A stretch of 64,000 bases of DNA from Pogonophryne albipinna (lineage: Eukaryota > Chordata > Actinopteri > Perciformes > Artedidraconidae). The notes below the pieces were generated by a model. That model was not told the DNA's origin. It did no database searches and was given only the letters and a program-made list of their open reading frames with translations. Where the stretch lies: positions 17,150,195 to 17,214,194 of the forward strand of contig CM053256.1 of the NCBI GenBank assembly GCA_028583405.1. Direction: 5' to 3'. Numbering within the stretch: the stretch's first letter is position 1; the number at the start of each line of letters is the position of its first letter. Below are positions 41,646-53,569 of the stretch, one piece after another. The position numbers were made by a program, and so were the translations under genes.

Positions 41646-42817
41646 TTAACCTCTTAAGCCCGAGGGTCCCCCCAGTGGACCCCCCCCACAGTTTTTTCAC
41701 GAGACTATGTCTCAGGGCTTCTTAACATTTATGAAACTATTAATGTTCCATACCCTTTTAACGCTAAGAAACTCCGCTAACTGACAATGTGAACCATTTT
41801 TAGCTAAAAGAAACACAAGAGTAATACCAAGCCTTTGAATTAGCATGGAGTGAAAAAATGCTAACTAATGCTAACGGATTTTGCACAGCACTCACGGTAG
41901 AAATGCCCTTATTACTTATTGTAACTGCACAAACAAGATATACGATGTAAAGCTGAGACTCCACAGATTCCAGACATATAATATCATCACTGTAGGACCC
42001 CGAATTGCGGAGCTATCAGCCAGAAAAGAGAAAGTAAACAACATCCGGTTTAAAAAATATTACAATAATTTTGTTTTACCTTTTTTGATTTGTGATCAAA
42101 AGTTGTGTTCACCGGAATAAAAACGCCGCTCAAGGTTAATCCAATGTCTTTGTGTCACGTAGAAATTTTGACTGATAATCCTTCATCATATTTATGGCAA
42201 TATACTGGGTTTAAAATTTTGCCGTCCAGACGTGCACTTTCAGATATGCTTTGTTCGCTTCTCTATTACGTCCGCTATGGTAATGTTTACGTTGATTTGG
42301 GAACTGCCCATCGATTCTATTGGTTCTGATGGTTAAGAAAAATGTGTAAATCACACGAATCGACCAATGGGTTCCAGAGATATGGTCCTGCGTAAAGTAT
42401 AAAGAATGCCAGCCAGTTTAAGTACTTTACGCAGGCGGCTTCATTTATTGTTTACTACGGCAATACCAGGCATTACAGCAGAATAGAGATGGCAAATCCG
42501 GATCATTTTATGGACTCGGAGTCTTCTGAGTCAATCATTGAAGAGATCCGGATCATACGAGTCATTTGAGTCATTTGAGTCATATGAGTCAGCATGACCA
42601 AGACCGTAGAAATCCTACCGGTGAAACCGAAAAGTTGTTGCATTTAACCAGCATATTAAACTAACGTTACATTAACCTCCGCTACACAGTGTCTTTTGCT
42701 TTAATAAAACATGTGTGTGTGTGTGCATTTTAAAAAATAAGTGTTTTGCATTATATGTATATAGTTATTTTAATATGTTCCTGTACTTAAGCTAATTTTG
42801 CACAATTGTGTTTTCAT

Positions 42818-42818
<1 letters not shown>

Positions 42819-42876
<58 letters not shown>
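42819..42876. repeat. (TAA)n microsatellite
   Basis: About 19 perfect trinucleotide units inside the hAT. Confidence 0.95.
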
Positions 42877-43159
42877 TGTATAATTACATTTTATATATTC
42901 TAACTGTTTTGCAATTTTCTATCATTTGTTTCTTTTTGTGTGCCATGTTCAAAATAAACGAGTTTCCAAGTAAGATCCTTATTGGAAATGCAGATATTAT
43001 TACAGGAGACTGTTGCACAACATGAACATTGTGTTAGAAGTCTACACTGAAACTTAATTTAGAGCCGGAAAAATCGCGGGATCCGTGAATCCAGGTCAAT
43101 GATCGAGAGAGACCAGTAGCCTACGAGGACTCAGAGCCGTAACATATAGCAGGCAGCAG

Positions 43160-43520
43160 ATCCAGAGATCCAGCAGACTCGTCCCCATGCACGAATCTAC
43201 AGCAGACTCAGCCCCTCCTCCGAGTCCCACGGCTCCCGCGAGTCCCACGGCTCCCGCGAGTCCCACGGCTCCCTCGACGAGTCGCAGGCAGACTCAGAGA
43301 TTTGCGGACTCACGGCTCACTCACGGCTCACGGCTCACTCACGGCTCCCGCGAGTCCAACGGCTCCCGCGAGTCCCACGGCTCCCTCGACGAGTCGCAGC
43401 AGACTCAGAGATTTGCGGACTCACGGCTCACTCACGGCTCACGGGACTCTCGCGGGAGCCGGAGGAGGGGCTGAATCTGCTGTTGATTCGTGCATGGCGA
43501 CGAGTCTGCTGGATCTCTGG
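43160..43520. repeat. Imperfect palindrome with CTCACGGCTC tandem units
   Basis: CAGCAGACTCGTC, GCACGAATC and CAGCCCCTCCTCCG on the left are mirrored by CGGAGGAGGGGCTG, GATTCGTGC and GACGAGTCTGCTG on the right. The loop contains tandem ACGGCTCCCGCGAGTCC and GGCTCACTCAC units. Confidence 0.8.
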
Positions 43521-44067
43521 ATACAACAACGTTGTAATGTGATTTTACACGTTATAAAGAGAGTAAAGAGTGACGCAATTTATAGTTTTAATTTTTACGT
43601 CACATCAGGTGTAGGACTCAAAGGACTCGGGTTAATCGAGAGGGAGACTCGTCACGACCGGCTCATTACTAGGATCCGGGTTAATGATCCGGATGAATCA
43701 TGACTCGCCCATCTCTACAGCAGAACCCAGAACACACGGAGGACAGAGCGGACAGCAGATAACGGAATTGCAGTTTTATTGCTTATAGATTATCAGAACA
43801 TTTCAAAGGGGACACAGCCACATTGGATATTAACCTATGGATTAACTACATCATCGTTTTTATCGTTTTAATGCCATTGAAGACCAGTTTAGACCAGGCA
43901 AAGAGGAAGGTAAGCCATTAGCCTAGCGCATGCTAGTACCTAGCGCCACTTGTTTTGATGTACGTTTTTGTTGATAACGTCGCAAGTTTGTATCTTTCAG
44001 TGTTGAGGTGGGCAGCGTTATATTCTGTGTCTTTACGATCATAAACGATGTGTTGGATGTGCAGCTA

Positions 44068-44111
44068 GGATAAGTAATAAGGGAGCTAGGATAAGTAATA
44101 AGGGAGCTAGG
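44068..44111. repeat. 22-bp tandem duplication
   Basis: GGATAAGTAATAAGGGAGCT is present twice in direct tandem. Confidence 0.9.
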
Positions 44112-44937
44112 AGTGATTTTCGGTGCAGTAATAGGTTAGCATTTTTCGCTCGGGGCTAATTCAGATGCTCACTGTTAGCATTGTGTTTTTTTTGAAAAAA
44201 TAAATGAAAAAGATCAGTTAAATACGTTTTTTCCCCGTTATATGGATATAAAATATTCATAGTTTATTAAATAGTAAGGTTCCTTAGACGTTGTTTCCTG
44301 CAAATGACGCGATTTCGGTCCGTGGGGCCTATAAGTGCTATATAAATAAACTTGCCTTGCCTAAGAGGATAACAGAGTATGTTCTTATATTTTATTTTTA
44401 TTTTTTATTTTTTTCACAACAGTTGTATTTGGATGGAATGAATACCTATAGTGAAAATTCAAAGTAATAAAATGATTTTTACAGTGAAAAAGTTCAAATG
44501 GAACCTGATGGTTCCCAAATTACCCAGAGGTGAGTCCGCCTGGACTTTATTTTTCTAAACCTCTCTAAAAAGGTCAAATTTCACTTGTTTTGCATCAATC
44601 TTGATACAGGGTACTTATTATATGTTATAGTTTGGATTCCTAAAGCTTTTAGTCTACTAACCCATCATTCAAGGGTGGTTTTTACTATAAGTAATGGGTT
44701 TTTTTAGGCGGACATTAGAATTGACATGTTTTTACTATGTTCCATCTGAATTTACTTTAAAATAAAAACATCTATATTGATTCTGACACTTCTACATCCA
44801 ACTCACAGATGTAACCTTGCTTTGAGAGAAAAGATTATTAATTTACCCCTTTTAGAAGTGAAGATATAGTCTTTGTTGTGTTAGTGGCATTTTCGAGCCT
44901 GAAACCTGAAAAACAGGCTCAGGGCTTAAGAGGTTAA

Positions 44938-46914
44938 TATTTCCAAGACCTGCATATTTTCCCATAGCTGGTGGTAGAAAATGACTCCTGTTTTATGTCA
45001 AGTTTTTTCTCACTGCTAGAAATGTTCACCAACTGAAGAAGGTCAATGTGGGATTATGTTTGACTTTCACAGGCCGTTTCCATAAATAAATACAGTACTG
45101 TTCTGAATTTATCTGATTGAATATTATCCGAGACATGTCAGGTTTAAACAATTAAGCAGAGCTATGCGTTCTCTGCAGTGGGAGCCAGTTTTCTCCACAT
45201 TGTTTTCATTGATTTCAACGTTTTGTCCACTTGGATTTCTGAAATTCCAGTAGATGGTGTAACTAAAAATTATTGGTGAGAGTTGTTTTCCTCTTCTCCA
45301 TTGGACAACTACCAATTATTTTAACCGCTTCACTTTTCATGAGGATTTGATACTGCTTCTATAACTAAATATCTAAAGCTAAATTACGGTTATCGTCTTA
45401 AAATGCCTATTAACAGCAGCGTCGGAATCCCTTTGTTTCTCAATATAGTCTCAGCTTTTAGAAAGAATATAAGACTCCATCCAGCAAATTGAGTTACAGA
45501 GGCTTAAAAAAACAAAGGCTTGTCTAATAGGGGGACAGCACTTTAGAACTCTGTTACACAATGTCATTAGCTAAGTTACTCTTTAGTGTCAGAAAGACAC
45601 CTCCAGCACTACTTATGGAGACTTTCCTGAATAAAGACAGTAGAGCGCACCTCTGTTTTCATGCCTACAATGTATTCACAGCAATGTTTTTAAATGTTAT
45701 CAGCAGAATAGACAGTCAAGGTGAACATAAACAATGATTCGAAATAAACAAAAGGCTCAATATTTTAAAGATCAGAAATGTGTGCAATACATTACCTTAC
45801 ATCTGGACATCATAATGTTTGGTTATATTTTATTTTATAGTTTCCCTTTTTCCTGCCGTCCAAAATAAATGTTATCTCTGAATGTCAGATCTGTCTCGCT
45901 TGTCAGCATCAGATCTCTATAATCTTTTATCTTTGACCCAGATCCAAGGTGGGAATGTGGTATTTACTAGTGGAGATATATGGGCTCAGAACAGTCTCAT
46001 AATACACACATGCACACAGAAGGATTCACACTTGTATTTCATGATCCGCAAAAGGATTCACACTTGTATTTCCGGATCCACACTTGTGTTTTTCAATGCA
46101 CACACACACATGTGTTCCGTTTCATATAATGTAAATAAAATCCAAATACAGAAAAAAGTTTTACATATGTAATTTTGATCCTCACATATTTGTTTTGCGT
46201 TTAAATCCCCTGAACCTGCAAACAAAACCGCTTTCTGTCCATGTATCGCTGTGCATTCGTGTGTGGGTTTTTTGAGACTCCCCTGACGGTCAGCCGATTC
46301 GTACTTGTAATTTGTTCTATCTATAGCCAATCAGATGTCTCCTTCATTCTAAGCCAATCACATGAGCGCGCCCCCACGAGGGTATGATTTATTGCGTTCA
46401 TGACACTTCATATACACATTTTGCGCTGTCCGGTCAGCTCGCTAAACAGAGGGCGGAGCATCAGGTGATCATGCAGAGCTGCGTGTATGGAGCTAATTTC
46501 CTGCCATAACTCCATAAACAAACTAAAAAGGTTTTACAAATGCCTTATGATTCACTAACAAACACAATGTGGTTTGCAAATACAAAACACCATCTACAAA
46601 CTAATGCATTTAGTTTTGCAAAGAAAAAACGTATCTATCAAACAAACACAAAACATTTTTTTAATAAATCATGTTTCAGAGACAAATTCAGCTTAGGTTT
46701 TACAAGTACAAAACTTTTTTTTACAAGTACACAACTTTTTTTTACAACTACAACACTTTGTTTTACAACTTGTTTGGACGGCGGGAGGTTGAGCAGAGCA
46801 TGGAACAGCTCTTGCCAGTCTGATGACAGATGTTTCTAGTGATCCAGCGATCTGAACAGTTGAGTTTGTTAATTTTTCTGGTGAAAAAGCCAATGTTAAC
46901 TCAACTAAGTTACT
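44938..46914. other. Non-coding DNA with short direct repeats
   Basis: No protein-like frame. At 46016-46092 the unit AAGGATTCACACTTGTATTT recurs about three times. At 46697-46772 an ACAAGTACAAAACTTTTTTT-like unit recurs three to four times. The region may include an unidentified MITE. Confidence 0.4.
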
Positions 46915-46938
46915 GTTCTCATTCATAACACTCCGTTC

Positions 46939-47105
46939 GATGTCTCACTATGGGATGCGCCTCAACGCGTATACAAACAGAAGCATCAATCTCATTACGC
47001 CAATCCTGATTGGCTGGTGATCTTGACGTCTACGTCAGGGAATCCACCCACCCTTTAAGTAGCTTGCGCTATGACGCAGCATCATTCAAACACCTCTTCT
47101 CGCTT
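46939..47105 (+). repeat. DIRS left inverted terminal repeat
   Basis: It runs from GATGTCTCACTATGGGATGC through ATTACGCCAATCCTGATTGG to CACCTCTTCTCGC. It is the complement of 52362-52533 with a few mismatches, including one small indel. Confidence 0.92.
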
Positions 47106-47464
47106 TAGAGCACATCTCGAATTATCAGTAGCCGGGCTAGCTTAACGGTCCACAGACTGAACCCAAAGCTAACATTCGGTCGACGGGTGCTTGCCGGTTA
47201 CTTTTTTGCTTGGCAAGAAGGCTGAACAATATTAACACACCAGTTAATATTGTAATCTGCCTCGCCGTTTCTTTCTGTCGAAATAACGGTAAGGTTTGAT
47301 TTTTTCTTCAAGCTAGTAACATACCTGTTGCTAGTTTTTTCTTCCCTCCACACCAACACCACGGTAACGAGGACGCTCTCTTTTCTCTCTCACACCAGAG
47401 GAGACGGAGATAAAAAAAGGTATTAACCAAGCGGCAAACTCTGGGGAAGAGCCGGGACGCCAAT

Positions 47465-48960
47465 ACGGAAGTGCCACACACTGCAGTTCATATATTGGCC
47501 GATAGGGACTGGCTGCAGAAAGGAGCAATTTCCATAGACCCCCATGTTAAAATGCCCAACTTTACAGCAGAAAAAAACATGTTTCTACCAATGGATGCAA
47601 TACATATTATTATGAATATAGTTAGGTTCCACCTTCATGATTATGGATCTGTGAGTGAATTGTTTTCTAACACGACCCTTTTATTTATATTAGGTCTTAA
47701 TTTTTTTGCATAAATTAAGGCGTGGTCACATTGAGTGACGGCTCTGTCAAGTGACTGCTGCTGCTAGCTTCTTGTCTCTCTGCTACCTGCTCCGTGAAGC
47801 TAGCTACAGGGACTCTGCCTGCTCAGCTCATCCAGGGAACACAACTTGAAGCCGGCCGTGGTTGTTTGTTCTTCATGCTTATATATCGGACTATTGTGAC
47901 TCGCTCTGTGGTTGTCCTTATAACTTAGAGAGATATTTTATTATGTAGGTATATGCATCGCTAAGGTTAATTTAAATTGGCTATGCTCAAGTATGTAGAC
48001 AAGCTAACGTCGAAGTAGTGTATGTGAAATCAACCTCACAATAAGATGTGTGTATATTACAATTATTAATGTCATATTTCAAGATGATTACTTAGATATT
48101 ACAATATGGTTGGTTGAGCTGGAGTTCATTATTGAGCTTACACGTTAACGTCACAGTCATCTGAAGAACGAACCCAAACCTTGTTGTTTTTATTAATTGC
48201 ATTACCAAATGGGTATCAAATAAACAGTAAGTAACACAACTTCCAAAGTTACAGTAAAATAAAAAGGACCCTGACTCGGACAATACACAATCCAACATGT
48301 TCAACAGAAGAGAATCAGTTATATTGTTTGTACACATGGTACTTTACATATATATCTGTTTGTTTAAGGTGTCCAGGTGATGCAGACAGGCTGCACCAGA
48401 GAGTGAGAGACAGAACTGGACTCCTCACAGCAGTGAACTTCAGCACAGGTACAGGTAAGACTCTATTTTTCATACTGTACAAAGAATCAAGAAAGATATT
48501 GGTTTAAATGAATGAAGTATTGACTTTAATACACTGATATGTATTCCATTAAACAATACTAAATACTAGATCACCTACATATCAGTTAAGTTGAGGGTTT
48601 TTTCCATGCAAAAAGTTACATTTTAGATATTTAGCAATATGACTTTGTCAGCTTTCTAATTTAATGTATTGAAGGCAAAGATATTTAACACATAGTGAGA
48701 ACTGCTACTATTTATCTCTCAATATTGTCTGTAAAAAACGTGGTAAAAGTGATTCTTTCAGTGAGACAACAGAGCAAGCTTCTACAGTTGCACTACGTTT
48801 TGATAACAGTTAAATATTATTTTGATAATAACATATATTTCAATGTTGATGAACTTCATACTGTTTATTCATAATCTGATTGTCTTTGTAGCTCTGTTGA
48901 AATAAAAAAAAAACATTACAATTACAAAATAATTTTTTTTTCAAAAAATAAAGTTCCCTG
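47465..48960. other. DIRS 5' region: non-coding, possibly a nested repeat
   Basis: No frame longer than about 80 codons is present where DIRS gag would be expected. The stretch 47465-47760 (CCATAGACCCCCATGTTAAA and following) resembles a recurrent teleost interspersed repeat I recall but cannot name. 48377-48455 looks exon-like, with acceptor-like GTGTCCAG before it and GTACAG/GTAAGA after it. The remainder is AT-rich. Confidence 0.4.
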
Positions 48961-48985
48961 TTCCCCAGCTCCAGAGCACGTTCCA

Positions 48986-51151
48986 GTGTTAGATGCTCAT
49001 GTGTTTTCGGGGTGCCACCATGCCCCCATCTTCCCGCCGCCTCGAGTGATGCCAGAACGTCATCCTCAAGTTTGCGCCATCAGGGAAATGGACATAACAT
49101 CGAAGACAGCAAGTTCCGCTGCCTGTTTAAGTCACACAAACACATGTCATCATTGTTGTTTCCTAATAAATCATTTTCCACTGTCGTTTCCAGGCTTGAA
49201 GCCAAGGGCGCAGTCAATAAAAATGAAAAGAAAAACAATAAAAAACAATAAGTCGTCTGCCCCTCTTTTGAGAGCGGCTATGGCCTCTCTCAAAAGGCGG
49301 AAAATAGACGGGATTGTGAAGGCGCCACGCGCATGTGCAGTGTCGGCCGGGGTTGTCAACCTGGGGTACCACCGTGTTCAGACACTAGAGGGCCCCATAA
49401 CACAACAAATAAAGACACTGAGGGCAGACGACAGAGCTGTGACATCTCCGCTCGCTTTGAGAAGCGAAAGGTGGAGGATGCTCACAGATTCTGCTTGGGT
49501 TTTCAAGACAGTAACACGGGGCTACAGGCTCCAATTCGCTGTCACCCCCCCTCACTTCTCGGGCATTCTGTATTCACAGCCCCGGGGAGAGTCGGCCCAT
49601 ATTCTGGAGCAAGAGATTTTCTCGCTACTAGAAAAGAAGGCTATATCGATAATACCCACCGAACAGAGTCAGAGCGGCTTTTATTCCAAGTATTTCCTCG
49701 TTCCCAAACGGGGAGGGAACGGAATTCGGCCTATACTAGATTTGAGAGCTCTGAACAAATATCTCAAAAGATACAAATTCAGAATGCTCACTCACACATC
49801 TCTGTTGCGTCTCGTGCGCCAAAACGACTGGTTCACATCAGTCGACCTGAAAGATGCGTATTTCCACATCCCAGTATATTACCCACACAGGAAATATCTG
49901 AGGTTCGCCTTTCAGGGTGTCTGTTACGAGTACAGAGTACTTCCCTTCGGTCTGTCTCTCAGCCCGCGAGTGTTTGTACGGTGTACGGAAGCCGCGATAG
50001 CCCCGTTAAGACAACAGGGTATTCGCCTGACAACTTATCTGGACGATTGACCCCTTCTCGCACAGTCGGAGCAAGAGGCTATTACGCAGACGAATGTCCT
50101 CGTAAAACACCTGCTCGACCTGGGTTTCGTAATAAACACAGAAAAGAGCATGTTGTCCCCAGCCCAGACTGTACTCTTCCTGGGCCTACGCCTGAATTCG
50201 GAGTTTCAGCGCTGGGTAGCTGCCCTCAGATTGGACCCCGCGCGTCATGGCGCGCGGAGAGTGATGGTCACTATGAAATACGTAATGGCACTGCGCCACT
50301 GGCTACACCCGACTTTTCTAGTACGGGGCGTGCCTATGGGAACTGTCCTATCGCGGAAGGTGGTCACCACAGACGCATGTCTGACAGGCTGGGGGGGTAT
50401 ATACGAAGGTCGACCTGTGAGGGGTCTCTGGAGCAGAGACCTCCAACGGTCACACATAAATTATCTGGAGCTTTTAGCGGTGTTCGTCACCCTGAAACGC
50501 TTTCTGCCTTTTCTCAGAGGACATCATGTCCTCGTGAGGACAGACAACACGACCACAATATCGTATATAAACCGCCAAGGGGGTTTGCGTTCTCTCCAGT
50601 TACACATGCTGGCACGCAAACTGATCTTATGGAGCTGCGGACGTCTCCTCTCTCTGAGAGCGACGCACGTACCAGGAGTGATGAACCTCGGGGCAGATCT
50701 GCTGTCCAGAGGTGCACCACTATATGCAGACTGGACTCTACATCCAATAATTGTGAGTCAGCTGTGGGTGCATTACGGCCGAGCCGCGGTAGATCTGTTC
50801 GCATCAAAAGAAAATGCTCAATGTCAGCTGTTCTTTTCAATGCGCGATTTAAAAGCACCGTTAGGCGTGGACGCGCACTCGCACGTTTGGCCTCCGGTCC
50901 TTCTGTACGCGTTCCCACCCCTGGCTCTGATACCCCCAACTCTGGCCAGAGTGAGAGAACAACGCCACACATTGATCCTGATAGCTCCGCACTGGCCTGC
51001 AATGTACTGGCTGGCGGAGATATATCAGCTGCTGTGCGGGCAGCCGTGGCAGCTCCCACTACGCAGGGACATACTGTCGGGGGAGACGATCTTTCACCCA
51101 CACCCAGAGCGCTTGGCACTATGGGCCTGGCCCGTGAGTGGTACAATCTGA
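48986..51151 (+). pseudogene. DIRS RT/RNase H with one in-frame stop
   Basis: The first part carries GFYSKYFLVPKRGG, RPILDLRALNKYL, FTSVDLKDAYFHIPV and VLPFGLSLSPRVFV, ending in the catalytic YLDD (50036-50047). A TGA at 50048-50050 follows directly. DIRS and related elements normally have a hydrophobic or aromatic residue there. The same frame continues open to 51151 with TVLFLGLRLNSE (thumb), TDACLTGWGG, YLELLAV and VRTDNTTTISYIN (RNase H carboxylates) and ADLLSRG. The stretch between the thumb and RNase H appears shorter than usual, possibly a small deletion. The single stop makes full-length translation unlikely without readthrough. The ATG at 48986 is only the first in the frame; the true start is uncertain. 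Confidence 0.9.
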
Positions 51152-52179
51152 ATACAGTGGGGCTCCCTCAGAAGGTGATAAACACTATTCAGAGTGGAAG
51201 AGCTTCCTCCACCAGGTCTCTCTATGACTGTAAGTGGAGGGTGATTGAGGAGTGGTGCCTTCAAAAGGGACACATCTCTTTTCAATGTCCTGTCGGGGTG
51301 ATTTTATCATTTCTACAGGACTTAATTGATAAACACAGAGCTTTCTCTATGATCAAAGTGTACCTGGCTGCTATTGCTGCATGCCATGTGGGCTTTGAGG
51401 GAAAGACGGCTAGCCAACATCCTTTGGTCTGCCGTTTTATGAAAGGGGCTCGCAGGCTCCTCCCTGTTTCCAGGTCACTGGTGCCCTTATGGGACTTGGC
51501 AGTGGTTTTAGATGGGCTCACTCGACCTCCATTTGAACCCCTGGAAGAAGCGGACATGAAACACCTGTCACTGAAGACAGTGCTGTTACTGGCTCTGGCA
51601 TCTGCCAAGCGAGTCAGTGACATTCATGCGCTCTCTGTACATCCTTCATGCACTCAGTTTGCCCCGGGGCAAACAAGAGTGTTGCTGAAGCCCAACCCTG
51701 CCTTTATACCGAAGGTGGTTGGCTCATGTACCCCCATTGACATTGTGGCATTTCCTCCGCCGCTGTTTTCCTCTGAGGAACAGCGGCGGAATTTGCTGTG
51801 TCCAGTTCGTGCTTTACGCACCTATATGGACAGGTCAAAAGAGTTTCGTTGTAATGACCAACTCTTTATATCCTGGGCTAACCCTCAGAAGGGCAAGCCC
51901 GTTACCAGGCAACGGCTCTCCCACTGGATTGTGGAAGCGATTGCTCTGGCTTATACGAGTCAGGGTTTGCAGGCACCAATGGGCCTGCATGCTCATTCGA
52001 CTCGTGGACTGGCTACATCCTGGGCTTTGTTCAAGGGTGTTTCCATCCAAGACATTTGTGCAGCAGCGAGCTGGTCCTCGCCGCTCACTTTTGTCCGCTT
52101 TTACAGGCTAGATGTCTCTGCTCCAAGTGTGGCCCGCGCAGTGATGGGCCCCGTGTTGAGACAGGGTTCTACCTGTTAA
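51130..52179 (+). CDS. DIRS tyrosine recombinase
   Basis: The recombinase reads in the +1 frame relative to RT and overlaps its end. The N-terminal core-binding region includes REWYNLNTVGLPQKVIN and STRSLYDCKWRVIEEWC. The catalytic domain shows the conserved Arg in ASAKRVSD (codon 51610-51612), HSTRG with His 51994-51996 and Arg 52003-52005, Trp at 52072-52074, and the nucleophile Tyr in RFYRLD (52102-52104). It ends at the TAA 52177-52179, just before the internal complementary region. No stop or frameshift is visible. It would integrate circular DNA copies without a target duplication. The frame is open as far back as 49333, so the start is not defined. Confidence 0.88.
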   Translation, partial: AREWYNLNTVGLPQKVINTIQSGRASSTRSLYDCKWRVIEEWCLQKGHISFQCPVGVILSFLQDLIDKHRAFSMIKVYLAAIAACHVGFEGKTASQHPLVCRFMKGARRLLPVSRSLVPLWDLAVVLDGLTRPPFEPLEEADMKHLSLKTVLLLALASAKRVSDIHALSVHPSCTQFAPGQTRVLLKPNPAFIPKVVGSCTPIDIVAFPPPLFSSEEQRRNLLCPVRALRTYMDRSKEFRCNDQLFISWANPQKGKPVTRQRLSHWIVEAIALAYTSQGLQAPMGLHAHSTRGLATSWALFKGVSIQDICAAASWSSPLTFVRFYRLDVSAPSVARAVMGPVLRQGSTC

Positions 52180-52238
52180 GTTCTGGTTGTTTTGGTGATT
52201 TTCGAGATAAGCATGTCTAGCAATGCGGGAGTTTCAAT

Positions 52239-52336
52239 ATCCCATAGTGAGACATCGAACGGAGTGTTATGAATGAGAACTATAGGTTACTTACGTAACC
52301 CCAGTTCTCAGAGTAACATGAAGTGAGATGTCTCAC
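52239..52336 (+). repeat. DIRS internal complementary region
   Basis: 52239-52280 is the complement of the outer left end (46915-46955). 52281-52336 is the complement of the outer right end (52525-52579). The two join at GAATGAGAAC/TATAGGTTAC, which represents the predicted circle junction. Confidence 0.9.
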
Positions 52337-52361
52337 CAGACTGCCCTTCTTGCTAAGGCGA

Positions 52362-52533
52362 AGCGAGAAGAGGTGCTTATTTTTGAATGATGCTGCGTCG
52401 TTGCGCAAGCTACTTAAAGGGTGGGTGGATTCCCTGACGTAGACATCAAGATCACCAGCCTATCAGGATTGGCGTAATGAGATTGATGCTTCTGTTTACA
52501 TACGCGTTGAGGAGCATCCCATAGTGAGACATC
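52362..52533 (-). repeat. DIRS right inverted terminal repeat
   Basis: Complement of 46939-47105. It includes GGATTCCCTGACGTAGAC and CATCCCATAGTGAGACATC. Confidence 0.92.
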
Positions 52534-53569
52534 TCACTTCATGTTACTCTTAGAACTGGGGTTACGTAAGTAACCTATAGTTTCATGAGTATGAGCAGAC
52601 TGCAGGAGCTAGTTTACAACAAGCTAGGCTAATTTTCGTTTTGGTTCTGATTTAGGATGAGGGCTAAGCTACCGCCCCAGTTGAGCATGTCTTAGAATTA
52701 GATTGTCCCTCAGCCAGAGAATGCTTACCTGCACCGACCAATTTACATATTGAGCAGTGGCGGCCGGCCCATAGGGGCGCTAGGGGCGCCGCCCCACCTC
52801 TTCCCACATACAAAAAAAAATATTAAATAAAAAAAAAATGTTTTAAAATAAAAATATTTAAAAAAATATATATATTTTATATTTTTATTTTTAATGAACA
52901 AGGTACATATCATACAATTGGTATCAGTAAAATGTATAATCTACAATAAAATCTCGTTTAAAATTGTGTTACGATGTCTAAAGTTACTGATAAGTCACAT
53001 GTTTCCTGCCTGGCCTTGCCCGTGGTATTAGTTTATCATTACCGGGCGGAGCCCCCGAGCCAAACAGCAGCAACCAGCACGTTGCAAAAGTCTCAATAGT
53101 AAACTGTGCCGCCGAAACATTATTTCAGCCAATTAGCGGCGTCAAATATTTTGGTCACGAGGGCGCTAACGTTGGCGCCCACGTTGCTTACGTGCGTTGA
53201 CGTGAGTTGTTTTTTAGACTCGTGAGTGACCAAGGTGACGCAGTAGTTGGATGAGAATTACTTCGTGTGCAGGTGGAGTCGCCGGACCTCGGTCCGCACC
53301 CAATTCCGTGCAAGAGCTACTCTCCAATCCTTTCGAAAGGAGAAGTTTGGGAGATAGATATGAGGTTAAATTGTTAACATAGGTTCAGGAGCATGGGCAT
53401 GGCCACGCCTAAAACTCCTCCTCGAACCACGGACACCCCTATTTATATCCGGCAAAACTTCCGGCCACTGCTCGTCTCCATCCTTTCAACCCACCCTCCC
53501 TCTCCCTTTCTACCCATACAGTTCCCCTTCCGACTCACACCGAGCGATACAACCATCCATCCCTTCTTC

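Larger units (their letters stand above)
42484..43717. mobile_element. Non-autonomous hAT with internal palindrome
   Basis: It begins TAGAGATGG, ends CCATCTCTA, and is flanked by the exact 8-bp duplication CAGCAGAA (42476-42483 and 43718-43725). The interior is rich in GAGTC/GACTC motifs and contains an imperfect palindrome around 43160-43520. No transposase exon is present. The open frames over the repeats (for example THGSLTAHGSLTAPASP) are low-complexity artefacts. Confidence 0.9.
41650..44933. mobile_element. TTAA-flanked element (piggyBac-like), host of a nested hAT
   Basis: It begins CCTCTTAAGCCC, ends GGGCTTAAGAGG, and is flanked by TTAA at 41646-41649 and 44934-44937. These are perfect 12-bp inverted ends with the TTAA duplication of piggyBac. 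No transposase frame is visible. It contains a complete hAT (42484-43717) and a short retroposon-like tail near 44325-44360 (GCTATATAAATAAACTTGCC). A truncated relative lies at 36090-36925. Confidence 0.82.
46915..52582 (+). mobile_element. DIRS-type tyrosine-recombinase retrotransposon
   Basis: Inverted terminal repeats lie at 46939-47105 and 52362-52533. An internal complementary region at 52239-52336 joins the complements of both outer ends, the hallmark that lets DIRS elements template circular DNA. GTT trinucleotides mark both ends (46915-46917 and 52580-52582) and there is no target duplication, as expected for recombinase insertion. Inside are RT/RNase H and tyrosine recombinase frames. 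A gag-like frame is not recognisable. The element is about 5.67 kb. Confidence 0.9.

Noticed and set aside
43187..43703. Frames reading THGSRLTHGSR and APASPTAPASP
   Set aside because: They are translations of GAGTC/CTCACGG tandem units inside a non-autonomous hAT.
50514..51146. 210-codon antisense frame over the DIRS RNase H region
   Set aside because: Shadow of the RT/RNase H and overprinted frames; no recognisable domain.
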